A stretch of DNA of 30,000 nt from Chrysomallon squamiferum. Its lineage: Eukaryota; Mollusca; Gastropoda; Neomphalida; Peltospiridae. The stretch lies in contig CM022673.1 in the NCBI GenBank assembly GCA_012295275.1, forward strand, positions 6,490,311 through 6,520,310, read 5' to 3'. The notes beneath the pieces were generated by a model. That model saw only the letters and a list, made by a program, of their open reading frames with translations. It was not told where the DNA came from and did not search any database. The position numbers and the translations under genes were made by a program. This document shows positions 23,226 through 30,000 of this stretch, piece after piece (positions within the stretch are counted from its first letter, which is position 1; every line of letters begins with the position of its first letter).

Positions 23226-26200
23226 CTTTCACTTAAGGTGTAAATCCATGTGGCTCAAACAATGGGGGATGCTCCCACCTCTGTCTGATGTCGCCACGGA
23301 AACCGTACTATGCTTGTGCGTGCCCCACTGGAGTGCAGCTACTAAAAGACAACAAGACTTGCGCCAATGGTATGTAATGGGCTCCACAGTCGTGTCAAAA
23401 GTTTAAAACACGCACGCATACGTAAAACTGACCATAAACACTGTCACAAAATTCAGCCGTAAAAACTGGCGAGATGTGAAATGCAGAGAGAATGGAGTCA
23501 GTTTTAGACCTAAGAGGCAATTATTGCCGTCGAAACATTGCTAAATATTTATGGAATAAGTTTTACGTGTCATATTTTAAGCAGGCGAATCTCTCTTTAT
23601 TACCAGTGTTCGTATCAGACCCTTTGACCTACCAGGTCCTCATTAAAGAGGACCTGCGGTTTATGGACACTAATGACAATAAAAAAAAAAGTGAATAATA
23701 TTCGAGTGTGAATATTTGTCTGCTTTTAATAGTGTAGTTCACTGTTTTAAGTAGATTGTTATTGTCCAAGTTTTCACTGGTGTTAGCTAAAAATAAAGAC
23801 TGTACAAAAGGAATTTAATGTGGCCTTGTAAGATAGTGAAACAGAGTGTATGGCAGATGGAATGTTTGTATGTGTGTGTGTGTTTGTGTGTGTGTGTGTT
23901 GTGTTTGAGAAAATAATTAATAATTTTATTTTGAATAATTAGATTAAATTTACACTGAGATGATAATTTAATTTTAAAAGAAGTTGTTAAAATTGTTCAA
24001 ATTTAATAATTCTACAATTTAATGTTTATTAAATAAAATAAATATTTACTTATATTTTTTTTATTTACAGTCATTTATTTTTAATATTAATTTAAAATAT
24101 TTTTAAAATTTAAAAAAAAATCAACCTTTTGTAATCAGTATTTTTATTCTAGCAAAAAAATACATTTTAACTATACATATTATTATTTTTTTAAATATGA
24201 AAATTAATTTTAAAAAAATATTACTTTTTTCCCCATTCCAACAGGTGCTCAGGAAGTTCTGTTTCTAGCACGGAGGACCGACCTGCGTCAGATTTCCTTA
24301 GACATCCCTGATTACACTGATGTGGTCCTGCCTCTGAAGGACATTAAACATGCAATAGCACTGGACTATGATCCAGTGGAACGAAAAATCTACTGGACTG
24401 ATGACGAAGTACAAGCTATACAGAGAGCAAATTTAGATGGATCAGGTATGTATGAATGCATGTGTGTGACAGAATTGTTCAAGCATGGTTGTCATGGTCA
24501 AGAATAAAAATTAAAAAAATTATTTATATGCTTTATCTTTAACAAAGATTAGAAATATAAAGAACACTATATATATATATTTTTTTTTTTTTCTGTGTTT
24601 TATTGTTGGAAAAAATTATTTGTGAGAAGCCCATAAAACAGTAATATTTGTGTGTGCTTTATTATTAATAAACCTGACTGGTGAGAAAATATTATTTGTA
24701 TTTATTTATTCTTGGAAAAAATGATTTATTGGAACACATAAAACAGCATTATTTGTATGTCTTCTTGTTAGCAAAAAATTTTTTTGAGGTACAGATAAAA
24801 TATATATCTTTACTTTGTTTTATTGTTTATAAAGGTTACTGATGAGTTTTTTTTTTTATATATATATGCTTTATTGTTAACAAAGATTGTGAGTAAATAA
24901 CATTATAAGAATCTCGTATAACTGTTCAACAGGAATATCAAAACTCACCTCCATTCAAGAAACATTAGTAAAATTAATTTATTTAAAAGATAATAACACA
25001 GAATGCAAACTAAAAAAATAACATTTAAATACATACATATTTTGAAAACGTTTAATTTTCAGATCAAGAAATAATTGTCAGCACTGAAGTCGAACATCCT
25101 GATGGAATTGCTGTAGACTGGATTGGACGGAACTTGTACTGGACAGACACCGGCACAGACAGAATAGAAGTAGCCAGGCTGAACGGGACGTCGAGGAAAG
25201 TGTTGCTGTCAGACAACTTGGAGGAGCCCAGAGCTATAGCGCTGGATCCTGTTAAAGGGTGTGTTTTCAATTACAACCATGTCGATTTGGATAACCTGCT
25301 GTCACTATAGCAACCATTTTGATTGGCTTGTTAAATAGAATTTCTTTCCTCATCTTCTAAAAAAAAAAAAAAATCCCAACAATAACAAAGTTAAAAAAAC
25401 CACATGATTTTATAACAACCTCAATTTTGCCATATTCTGGCATTTTTGTTTTTTGTGTTTTTTTGTTTTTTTGTTTTTTAAATCAGGAAAGCATACAGTC
25501 TAAAAAATTTTAATATACTCGTTACAGGCTGCTTTTTCTCACATTTCTCAATACAGTTCACTATTTTTGGATTTACATTTCATTTAATTTCAATTATATT
25601 TATATTTATATTTATGGAGTTGTATTTAATTTGTTAATGTTTGATTGCCTGTTGCTTTCTTTTTCTTTTCTTTTTTCCATATATATTTTTATTTTTTTTT
25701 TAATAATTTTTATTTATTTATATTTTGAATTTGTTGAATTTATAATTCGTTTCCGTCTTAATATTTTCACAACTTAATTACTATTATGCTTTCATTCCAT
25801 CACACAGTTAATCACTATCATACTTTCACACATTTTATCACAATTATACATAATTTTTAATGAACTTACAGATAGCTAGCTAACTATACCTATCTGAACT
25901 TCTGACCGAAGTATTCTTTAAATAATTTAATAACAGTTCCAAACAAACTAAATATTTCTCCTCAGACATTTATGCTGTTTCTTTATTTTTATTTTTATTT
26001 ATTTTTTTATCTCTTCCAAGCTCTCATTAAAACAAAAACAGTCTCAATTCTAGAAATTACATCAGTGTTTGTGTAACCGTTTCAGGCACATTTATTGGAC
26101 TGACTGGGGCAAACGTCCAAAAATAGAACGGGCTAATCTTGATGGATCAGGGAGGATAACTCTAGTGAACACTACCCTTGGCTGGCCCAATGGGTTATCT

Positions 26201-29200
26201 CTCGACCTGGCTGCTAGGAAGATGTACTGGGCAGATGCCAAGGTTGACCAGATTGAGGTTTCTAATCTAGACGGGACAAACAGAACTGTACTGGTCTCGG
26301 AAAATCTGCCACATGTGTTTGGGTTCAGTGTTTTAGGTATGATTTTTTTTTTTTTTAAATTATTTTATGCTGATGTGAATATAATTATGAGTCTGTGACT
26401 GATATGAAAGTTGATGGTATTTTAGTAACTGTTAATATTAGTATGAAACTGCTTTTTTATTATTATTATTATTATTATGTTTCTGTGATGATATCTGTAG
26501 TATTACTTTCTCGTGTTATTAATTTATTATATTATTTATTTTTATTGGTTTAAAGCTTTGATTATCTGTTTTAATAAATATAATGATACAGTTTTCTGTT
26601 ACAAAAATACTTTACATGCATGACCATACACACACATCACGCACGCATGCATGCACACAGACAGACAGACAGACAGACAGAAGGAGAAACAGGCATAAAC
26701 GTTGTTCTTTCTGCTAGAGAAAACTAGATAGATAAATAAATCTGTATGAATATTACAGATCAAAATTTAAACTGCAACGCGTACTGCCATAATTATTTAC
26801 AAAATCTCAACTTGAAATAAATTTAAGCTGATTACCTCCCGAAAGTTTGCTCTCGCCTTCATGCAGCTTTGGCTTCTCTTTAACATTTGTTAATATTTAA
26901 CATGTCAGCTAAAGTGAGTATACTAATCACAGGGATATATTAATTACATCAGCAGAATGGGCTGGCTCAGATGTTGCCAAAACATTTCTGCAAATGTGTG
27001 TTGTTTACTCTTTGCACAGATTTCTTTCTTCTTTTTTTTTTGGTCTTTTTTCTGTACCAAATCTTTTAAAAATATATGTTTGGGTTTTAAAATGTATGAC
27101 AGATATTGATATAAATAAATAAATAAATAAATAATAAATCAAAAGAAAAACTGTAGCTGACTTCATTTTGAAAAATAAACCACCGTAGCAAAGTTTTATA
27201 TTAAAGAATAAGAAAATAAGTAAAGTAAATAAATAAGAAGCATATTACTTTAATTGAATTTGCATGTTAGGAAATAAATAAATAAATAAATAAAAAGAAA
27301 TAAATAAAATCAGAAATAATTTCATTATAACACATTGAAAGTGACTGTATTTTAATTTAGATTTTTTTTTAAAAATAATTTCATTTATTTAAAATTCATT
27401 GTACTTAGTTAGCCTTTCAAGTGTAAAAATTAATTAAAAATTTAAAGTTTTGAAAATTTACACAACTAGTCTGCGAATATGTTAATTAGACCCACTGACA
27501 GAACCAGTTTATCAAGCAAGAGAACCACTTAGTTTTAAAAACTGATATCCTAATTAGTACATTAATAATATACCTGGGAATCTGATGAACTGAGCAGGTG
27601 GAAAAATTATTTTAAAGCATGTCTTAAAAACTGAAAATTGATGCCATTAATTAAGATATGGTAATTCAGTTGAATTAATTTTAAAACAGAATGAAATCTG
27701 ACTCCAGACAACACATTTAAAATTTTAAAATTTATATAATTATATTAACTGAAGTTCATATTGGTGTATTTATTGAAAATATAAGTCCTTTGAGTTAATG
27801 AAAACTGACTTTAAATTATATTTTAAAATTTTTAAATTTTATCAGTTTCTTTATTTCTGTAATTCAATAATTGAACTTAAAATATTGAGTTAATGAAAAC
27901 TTGCCATTATATTTAAAATTTTTAACAATTTCTAAAATTAACAATTAACATTTTCTATAATTCTGGTTTAATTATTTATTGAAAAAAAAACCAATTTAAC
28001 GAATTAATGAAAAAGGATTTAAATTACATATTCAAAAGTTTTAAAATCAATTGAGATTAATATCTTTACTGAAAATATTAAATCCTTTGAGTTAATCATA
28101 ACTAAATTTAAATTATTTATATAAAAATTTAAAAAAAACTGGTTATTGCTAACTAACAGTGTCTGTGTTTTCAGGTGAATATATTTACTGGACAGACTGG
28201 CAGAGCAGATCCATTGAGCGAGTGAACAAACATACGGGAAAGAACAGACAGGTGATCACAGAACAACTTCCTGATCTGATGGGTCTGAAAGCCATCAGTG
28301 TCCACATACCAAAAGGTAAAACAAAAAAAAAATACCTGAACGAATCAATAAATCAATTTTAATATACGTGAGATTATCATATACTAGATCCTGTACAATA
28401 TTTGATTAATCATGAACTCACGTTTTGCCTTTGGCTGCTGTTAATTGCTGATAGCAAGAAAACTTTTGTAATATTATTATTATTATTATATACATATAAT
28501 CATGGTTATTGGTACTGTCGTTAAGGAGCAGCGTTTGGAATAAGAAATAACGTATTATGCCACATGACGAAGATTGATCCAGAGATTAACAGGGCCTGAG
28601 ACAAAGTGAATAACAATTTTGGTGTAATAACATTAATGATGACGATGATAATAATTAGTCGTAGCAGTGAAAGATTCCACTTAATTCAAAAGAAAAACAA
28701 ACTGCAACAAGGTGTCTGTACAGTTATTAATTCATTTCAGGTACAAATCCTTGTGCAGAGAACAATGGAGGCTGCAGTCACCTGTGTTTGTTTCGGCCAA
28801 AGGGTCCTGTCTGTGCGTGTCCAATGGGGCTGGAGCTGGTCAGCAATGGAAAGACCTGCATTGTCCCCGAGGCCTTCCTTCTCTTCTCCAGCCACACAGA
28901 CATACGAAGATCTCCTTGGAAACAAACCACAACAACCAGCCACTCCCCCTGCATGGGGTGGAAGAGGCGGTGGCCATCGATTTTGATATTAATGATAACA
29001 GGATTTACTGGACTGATGTGGGACAAAAGGTACTGTGGGATGATTAATGTGTTTGTTTTTTTTATTTTTTATTTTTATTATTATTATTATTATTTTTTTT
29101 TTAATATCATTTTTATTTTATTTTTTTTTTATTTTATTAGGATATTGTGTATATACATGTGTGTTGAACTTTATTTCTTTTAAATTGTAAAAATATATAT

Positions 29201-29297
29201 CTTTTATATTGAAATGTCATATCTGATCATATTACAGCATTGTCTCCAAGTTTACTTGGCTTTTATTTAACAATATTATAAACTCATGTCTCAGTAT

Positions 29298-29333
<36 letters not shown>

Positions 29334-29343
29334 CTGTATGTAT

Positions 29344-29378
<35 letters not shown>

Positions 29379-29699
29379 CTAAATCAGTTACCAAAACATA
29401 CTTTCACTGAATTGACTTACAAATAATAACTAACACCCAATCATTGATTTTCAAAACTGAAATCTCTTTTAGAGCATCAACCGAGCGTTTATGAATGGGA
29501 GTGCGCTGGAACACATCATTGAGTTTGGCTTGGAGTACCCGGAAGGCATGGCAGTCGACTGGGTTGCTCACAACATCTACTGGGCTGACACTGGCAAGAA
29601 CAGGATAGAGATGGCAAGACTTGATGGATCATCACGGAAAGTCCTTATCTGGAGAGATCTAGAAAACCCACGTGCTCTTGCACTGGATCCACCTAATGG
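11830..29699 (+). CDS. LRP6: LRP5/6-type Wnt co-receptor, 5' part of gene (join of 9 exons)
   Basis: This is the joined coding region 11830-12223, 17707-18113, 23238-23369, 24245-24445, 25063-25258, 26086-26336, 28175-28315, 28741-29029 and 29473-29699. LRP5/6 proteins are single-pass plasma-membrane receptors that bind Wnt, Dkk and sclerostin-type ligands with their propeller/EGF ectodomain and relay the signal to Axin and GSK3 in the canonical Wnt pathway. The domain order seen here (propeller, EGF, propeller, EGF, propeller) and family-typical strings such as [42 protein letters not shown] and PRALALDP identify LRP5/6 rather than LRP4 or LDLR. Both ends are missing: codon 1 starts with two bases of a split codon, and the last exon ends in phase 2. 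The part present is about 46 percent of the vertebrate length (about 1613 residues). One frameshift is present in exon 9. Family assignment is very secure; LRP5 versus LRP6 has no meaning for a single invertebrate orthologue. Confidence 0.96.
12264..12426. mobile_element. MITE-like element, pogo/Tigger-type ends
   Basis: The left end reads CAGTGAAACCTCCCCAAAC and the right end, in reverse complement, CAGTGAAACTTCTCAAAAT, matching at about 15 of 19 positions. The element is about 163 bp and non-coding. CAGTG-type ends fit the pogo/Tigger branch of Tc1/mariner transposons; TA precedes the left end, but the right flank no longer shows TA. An internal string (12331-12345) partly mirrors the left end. 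It inserted about 40 bases after the exon 2 donor. The exact family is inferred. Confidence 0.6.
12668..12742. repeat. (TG)n and (CA)n tracts
   Basis: A TG array (12668-12692) and, about 30 bases further on, a CA array; frames through them give polyHis/Thr or polyVal/Cys. Confidence 0.9.
12826..12921. repeat. (CT)n microsatellite
   Basis: A pure core at 12841-12874 followed by CT interrupted with GT and GC steps. Confidence 0.95.
13958..14430. repeat. 44-bp minisatellite, about seven core and four decayed copies
   Basis: Core copies containing gcattcataggttgtcttt start at 14077, 14121, 14165, 14209, 14253, 14297 and 14342, i.e. 44 bases apart (the last step is 45). Divergent copies occur at about 13961, 14001, 14038, 14380 and 14417. 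The core is nearly identical between copies and so recently amplified. Confidence 0.94.
15415..15476. repeat. (CT)n microsatellite
   Basis: About 31 uninterrupted CT copies. Confidence 0.95.
15770..16130. other. Unique island with open frames on both strands
   Basis: About 360 bases of normal-complexity sequence inside intron 2. Open frames of 102 codons (+, 15806-16114) and 83 codons (-, 15880-16131) overlap here, but neither resembles a known family, has an obvious signal or shows cysteine or motif patterns. An extended nuclear-receptor half-site, TCAAGGTCA, lies at about 15966-15974. A conserved non-coding element or a decayed insertion are both possible. Confidence 0.3.
16612..16667. repeat. 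(CA)n microsatellite
   Basis: About 28 CA copies; both open frames here translate to His/Thr runs. Confidence 0.95.
17707..18113 (+). CDS. LRP6: LRP5/6 exon 3: propeller 1, second half
   Basis: This 407-bp exon encodes the last three YWTD repeats of propeller 1: [29 protein letters not shown] and [13 protein letters not shown], then FSPMDIHVF. The acceptor follows a T-run ending in ttccag; the donor is aaaag followed by gtgagt. It enters in phase 2 and leaves in phase 1. The WTDWGE glycine corresponds to the position altered in human high-bone-mass LRP5, and the asparagine of WPNGLTLDY corresponds to the ligand-contacting Asn of vertebrate propeller 1; both are kept. Compared with my recollection of vertebrate LRP6, there are two extra residues (Phe-Trp, codons 17771-17776) and two more (Glu-Arg, 17930-17935). 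As I recall the human gene, this segment is split over two exons. The second half is markedly GC-richer than its surroundings. A long antisense open frame over this exon is a shadow. Confidence 0.96.
18116..18375. repeat. Degenerate tandem repeat, about 80-bp period, overlapping the exon 3 donor
   Basis: The strings gagttgtctcctctt, gagttgtctgctctt, aagttatctgctctt and gagttatctgctcta recur at 18116, 18196, 18280 and 18358, with partly matching sequence between them (aacatactt twice). The first copy includes most of the donor hexamer. A 17-bp local duplication lies at 18283-18310. Confidence 0.75.
18557..18597. repeat. Perfect 12-bp inverted repeat
   Basis: GAAGGTTCAAAC (18557-18568) pairs with GTTTGAACCTTC (18586-18597) around a 17-base loop; the pairing extends a few bases into the loop with one mismatch. 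Confidence 0.85.
19322..19620. repeat. Decayed tandem duplication, about 129-bp period
   Basis: The string tgaatagaaatacca followed by ttcct and aaaacat occurs at 19438 and 19567. A weaker relative (aaaaatacctcaagctcct) lies at 19329. Confidence 0.65.
19767..19805. repeat. Poly-T run
   Basis: A run of 39 T, the longest homopolymer in the window. Confidence 0.95.
20748..21014. repeat. A-rich runs (20794-20818 and 20988-21014)
   Basis: Two long A runs separated by about 170 bases of unique sequence; either could be the tail of a decayed retroposon, but no target-site duplication or promoter box was seen. Confidence 0.7.
21631..21670. repeat. (AAAT)n microsatellite
   Basis: Ten perfect tetranucleotide copies. 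Confidence 0.95.
21991..22318. mobile_element. MITE-like element with terminal inverted repeats
   Basis: The left end, ACACAGTGGTCTCCCCAGC (21991-22009), and the right end in reverse complement, ACACACTGAGGTCTCGCCAA, share ACACA and GGTCTC followed by CCA with one or two mismatches. The interior, about 290 bases, is non-coding. Both sides are (TA)n, consistent with insertion into, or capture of, a TA repeat. The CAGTGG start hints at a hAT-type element, but the superfamily is uncertain. Confidence 0.55.
22349..22795. repeat. 115-bp tandem repeat, four copies
   Basis: Copies start at 22349, 22464, 22579 and 22694, exactly 115 bases apart. Shared strings include gtaagaaagta, cacataaa, catgtcacttg and atctatgtaaaatac. 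The fourth copy loses register in a TA/TG run near 22770. Confidence 0.95.
23196..23225. repeat. Poly-T run at the exon 4 acceptor
   Basis: Thirty T directly upstream of ctttcacttaag; it acts as, or lengthens, the pyrimidine tract. Confidence 0.9.
23238..23369 (+). CDS. LRP6: LRP5/6 exon 4: EGF-like domain 1
   Basis: This 132-bp exon codes for one complete EGF-like module that links propellers 1 and 2. Six cysteines are visible in the order NPC, GGC, HLC, AC, AC and KTC, with the family string [13 protein letters not shown]. The acceptor is acttaag after a 30-base T run (an AAG acceptor, less common than CAG or TAG), and the donor is ccaatg followed by gtatgt. Both flanking introns are phase 1, the classical symmetrical arrangement for a shuffled EGF exon. 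NKT is a candidate N-glycosylation site. The exon was too short to stand out as an open frame, but cysteine spacing, phase and its place in the chain make it firm. Confidence 0.95.
23370..24244 (+). other. Intron 4
   Basis: This 875-base phase-1 intron has a normal-complexity first third (23370-23700) containing an 8-bp hairpin (23634-23655) and an unrecognised 68-codon open frame (23492-23698), then a TG tract (about 23870-23900) and AT-rich sequence to the acceptor. Confidence 0.85.
24245..24445 (+). CDS. LRP6: LRP5/6 exon 5: start of propeller 2
   Basis: This 201-bp exon opens the second beta-propeller with [17 protein letters not shown] and the first YWTD repeat [15 protein letters not shown], ending in DGSG. 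The acceptor is ttccaacag and the donor is atcag followed by gtatgt; phases are 1 and 1. Together with exon 6 it totals 397 bp, which matches my recollection of a single vertebrate exon, so the intron after DGSG looks additional relative to vertebrates. Propeller 2 lies next to propeller 1 in the ectodomain module that in vertebrates binds the Wnt9b/Wnt1 class. Reading through the donor gives a short unrelated tail that ends soon after, which supports splicing at this site. Confidence 0.95.
24446..25062 (+). other. Intron 5, with a decayed tandem repeat of about 60 bp
   Basis: Most of this 617-base intron (about 24520-24910) consists of loose copies of a unit around ctttattgttaacaaagatt, aaaaaattatttgtgag and cataaaacagtaatatttgt. 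Starts are at about 24525, 24598, 24658, 24703, 24762, 24818 and 24868. Copies are poorly preserved, which points to an old expansion. Confidence 0.6.
25063..25258 (+). CDS. LRP6: LRP5/6 exon 6: propeller 2, second YWTD repeat
   Basis: This 196-bp exon contains [19 protein letters not shown], then [13 protein letters not shown] and [11 protein letters not shown]. The acceptor is taattttcag and the donor is aaagg followed by gtgtgt. It enters in phase 1 and leaves in phase 2, joining exon 7 so that the split codon reads Gly. No methionine-led forward open frame covers it; it was found by reading the family motif. An open frame on the opposite strand over the same bases is a shadow. NGT is a candidate glycosylation sequon. 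All family-invariant positions I can recall in this blade are present. Confidence 0.95.
25259..26085 (+). other. Intron 6
   Basis: An 827-base phase-2 intron with A, T and TTTTTG-rich tracts; nothing else recognised. The acceptor region is comparatively poor in pyrimidines. Confidence 0.85.
26086..26336 (+). CDS. LRP6: LRP5/6 exon 7: propeller 2, third and fourth YWTD repeats
   Basis: This 251-bp exon holds [41 protein letters not shown] and [11 protein letters not shown]. The acceptor is accgtttcag, preceded by an unusually weak pyrimidine tract for this gene, and the donor is ttttag followed by gtatga. It enters in phase 2 and leaves in phase 1. Two sequons (NTT and NRT) are visible. Exons 7 and 8 together give 392 bp. 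My recollection of the two vertebrate exons covering this segment is 172 and 217 bp, so the intron appears to sit at a different place here, just before the fifth YWTD repeat. Confidence 0.95.
26657..26680. repeat. (ACAG)n microsatellite
   Basis: Six perfect tetranucleotide copies following a CA/CG-rich lead. Confidence 0.9.
27770..28130. repeat. Degenerate tandem repeat, about 100-bp period
   Basis: Variants of gagttaatgaaaact followed by tttaaattata recur at about 27791, 27886, 28000 and 28090. The first and last also share the upstream tattgaaaatat and tcctttgag strings. Confidence 0.65.
28175..28315 (+). CDS. LRP6: LRP5/6 exon 8: propeller 2, fifth YWTD repeat
   Basis: This 141-bp exon encodes [18 protein letters not shown] and [16 protein letters not shown], closing propeller 2. 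LPDLMGLKA is a very characteristic LRP5/6 string. The acceptor is ctgtgttttcag and the donor is aaaag followed by gtaaaa; both introns are phase 1, which places EGF 2 directly after it. Its role is structural, completing the six-bladed propeller. The reading frame runs past the donor for only a few low-complexity codons, so the exon end is well set by the donor and by the phase of exon 9. Confidence 0.95.
28316..28740 (+). other. Intron 8
   Basis: A 425-base phase-1 intron with an ATT array at about 28472-28490 and otherwise unique sequence; no element recognised. Confidence 0.85.
28741..29029 (+). CDS. LRP6: LRP5/6 exon 9: EGF-like 2 and start of propeller 3, with a 1-bp frameshift
   Basis: The exon begins with EGF-like domain 2 (six cysteines: NPC, GGC, HLC, VC, AC, TC) and continues into propeller 3 with [14 protein letters not shown], then [17 protein letters not shown] and [10 protein letters not shown]. 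The first part reads in one frame to Arg-Arg at 28905-28910; ISLET and all that follows read in a frame displaced by one base from 28910. The cause is a missing A: the expected agaatc is present as agatc. At 289 bp the exon is one base short of the 290 needed for its flanking phases (1 in, 0 out), and 290 is also the vertebrate exon size I recall. Translated as it stands, the product would be cut off in exon 10. Acceptor ttcatttcag, donor aaaag followed by gtactg. Confidence 0.93.
28908..28911 (+). other. Single-base deletion breaking the LRP5/6 frame
   Basis: Codon aga (28908-28910) and the next expected codon atc (28910-28912) share one A, so a base is missing between Arg-Arg and Ile-Ser-Leu-Glu. 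In the broken frame the spliced message runs through exon 9 without a stop and ends at TGA 29492-29494 in exon 10. Either a consensus error at an A doublet or a real null allele would look like this. Confidence 0.9.
29030..29472 (+). other. Intron 9, with (TA)n and (TG)n arrays
   Basis: A 443-base phase-0 intron with ATT and T runs near its start, a TA array at 29302-29331 and a TG array at 29346-29375. It is the only phase-0 intron in the window. Confidence 0.9.
29473..29699 (+). CDS. LRP6: LRP5/6 exon 10: propeller 3, second YWTD repeat
   Basis: This 227-bp exon encodes [47 protein letters not shown] and [13 protein letters not shown]. It aligns without gaps to the vertebrate segment and has the size I recall for the vertebrate exon. 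The acceptor is ctcttttag and the donor is aatgg followed by gtgagt; it enters in phase 0 and leaves in phase 2. Propeller 3 is the main Wnt3a and high-affinity Dkk1 site in vertebrate LRP6. Its strong conservation, although it lies after the exon 9 frameshift, argues that the locus has been under selection until very recently. The remaining exons are outside the window. Confidence 0.95.
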
Positions 29700-30000
29700 G
29701 TGAGTTTCTGTCAGTGGGTTAACTAGAGAGATCTAGAGAACCTGTCTGTGCTAGAAGTGAACCCATCTAAAAGATATTTTTTTATTTTTTATTTTATTTA
29801 CTATGTTCAGCAAATCGGACACTGAATCCACTTGATGGATAAGGTTCTGTTAGTAGATTGTCTGGACAGATCTCACAGTTGACTTCCTCTGATGGCTACA
29901 GTTCTGTTCATATTTCAGCTTAATGGATAGTTACTTATAAATGGATATGTTTCTTGTTAAAAAATAGATTTAAAAATAATACCGGTACAACAGCTAAAGT
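29700..30000 (+). other. Start of intron 10
   Basis: The donor gtgagt is followed by 300 bases of intron. Strings resembling the end of exon 10 recur (gagagatctagagaacct near 29727 and related lines to 29850), hinting at a small local duplication of exon-end sequence. Confidence 0.7.

Larger units (their letters stand above)
18114..23237 (+). other. Intron 3
   Basis: This 5.1-kb phase-1 intron holds a degenerate tandem array that begins at its own donor (18116-18375), an inverted repeat (18557-18597), a second decayed tandem block (19322-19620), poly-T and poly-A runs (19767-19805, 20794-20818, 20988-21014), an AAAT array (21631-21670), a MITE-like element (21991-22318), a 115-bp tandem repeat (22349-22795) and a 30-base T run before the acceptor. 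No extra exon is evident. Confidence 0.85.
26337..28174 (+). other. Intron 7
   Basis: This 1.8-kb phase-1 intron begins with a T run just inside the donor. It contains an ATT array (26459-26477), an ACAG array (26657-26680), a unique stretch at 26820-27010, AAAT arrays (about 27115-27140 and 27272-27294) and a strongly AT-rich, degenerate tandem region with a period near 100 bp (about 27770-28130). Confidence 0.85.

Noticed and set aside
23492-23698. 68-codon frame in intron 4
   Set aside because: No motif or homology recognised; it lies in a block that looks like a decayed repeat.
25064-25270. Reverse-strand frame of 68 codons
   Set aside because: Antisense shadow of exon 6.
28908-28925. 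Programmed ribosomal frameshift
   Set aside because: No slippery heptamer, no downstream structure evident and no precedent in the family; an indel explains the data.
28606-28986. Alternative-frame proteins over exon 9
   Set aside because: The 28606 frame and the reverse-strand frames carry no family motifs. The real product uses two other forward frames, separated by the one-base lesion.

Overview
The window is AT-rich, intron-dominated animal DNA carrying the 5' part of one gene on the + strand: an LRP5/6-type Wnt co-receptor (vertebrate LRP5/LRP6, fly Arrow). Nine coding exons (2238 bp, about 746 codons) can be placed by protein similarity, GT/AG boundaries and a fully consistent chain of intron phases. 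They encode the first YWTD beta-propeller, EGF-like domain 1, the whole second propeller, EGF-like domain 2 and the start of the third propeller. The signal-peptide exon is not recognisable and probably lies upstream. The rest of propeller 3, propeller 4, the LDLR-A repeats, the membrane segment and the PPPSP-bearing tail lie downstream. The organism is an invertebrate, most likely a lophotrochozoan such as a mollusc; this rests on the LRP5/6 divergence, long microsatellite-rich introns and a MITE style I associate with molluscs, so the phylum is an inference.

Layout: 1-11829 is probably intron 1 and holds only simple repeats, minisatellites, one copy of a dispersed repeat pair at each of two places, and a few non-repetitive islands that could be regulatory. 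Exons 2 and 3 (11830-12223, 17707-18113) form propeller 1. Exon 4 (23238-23369) is EGF 1. Exons 5 to 8 (24245-24445, 25063-25258, 26086-26336, 28175-28315) form propeller 2. Exon 9 (28741-29029) is EGF 2 plus the start of propeller 3, and exon 10 (29473-29699) continues it.

The most consequential observation is a one-base deletion in exon 9 at about 28910. The frame is broken in the middle of a highly conserved stretch, and the spliced message would meet a TGA at 29492-29494. Everything downstream is well conserved in the shifted frame, so it is either a consensus error or a very recent lesion.

The introns show a pattern of their own. Most of the longer ones carry private, decayed tandem duplications (33, 44, about 60, about 80, about 100, 115 and about 129 bp periods). 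One of these begins on the splice donor of exon 3. There are also two short elements with terminal inverted repeats. I saw no second protein-coding gene, no tRNA or rRNA, no CRISPR array and no clearly new system.
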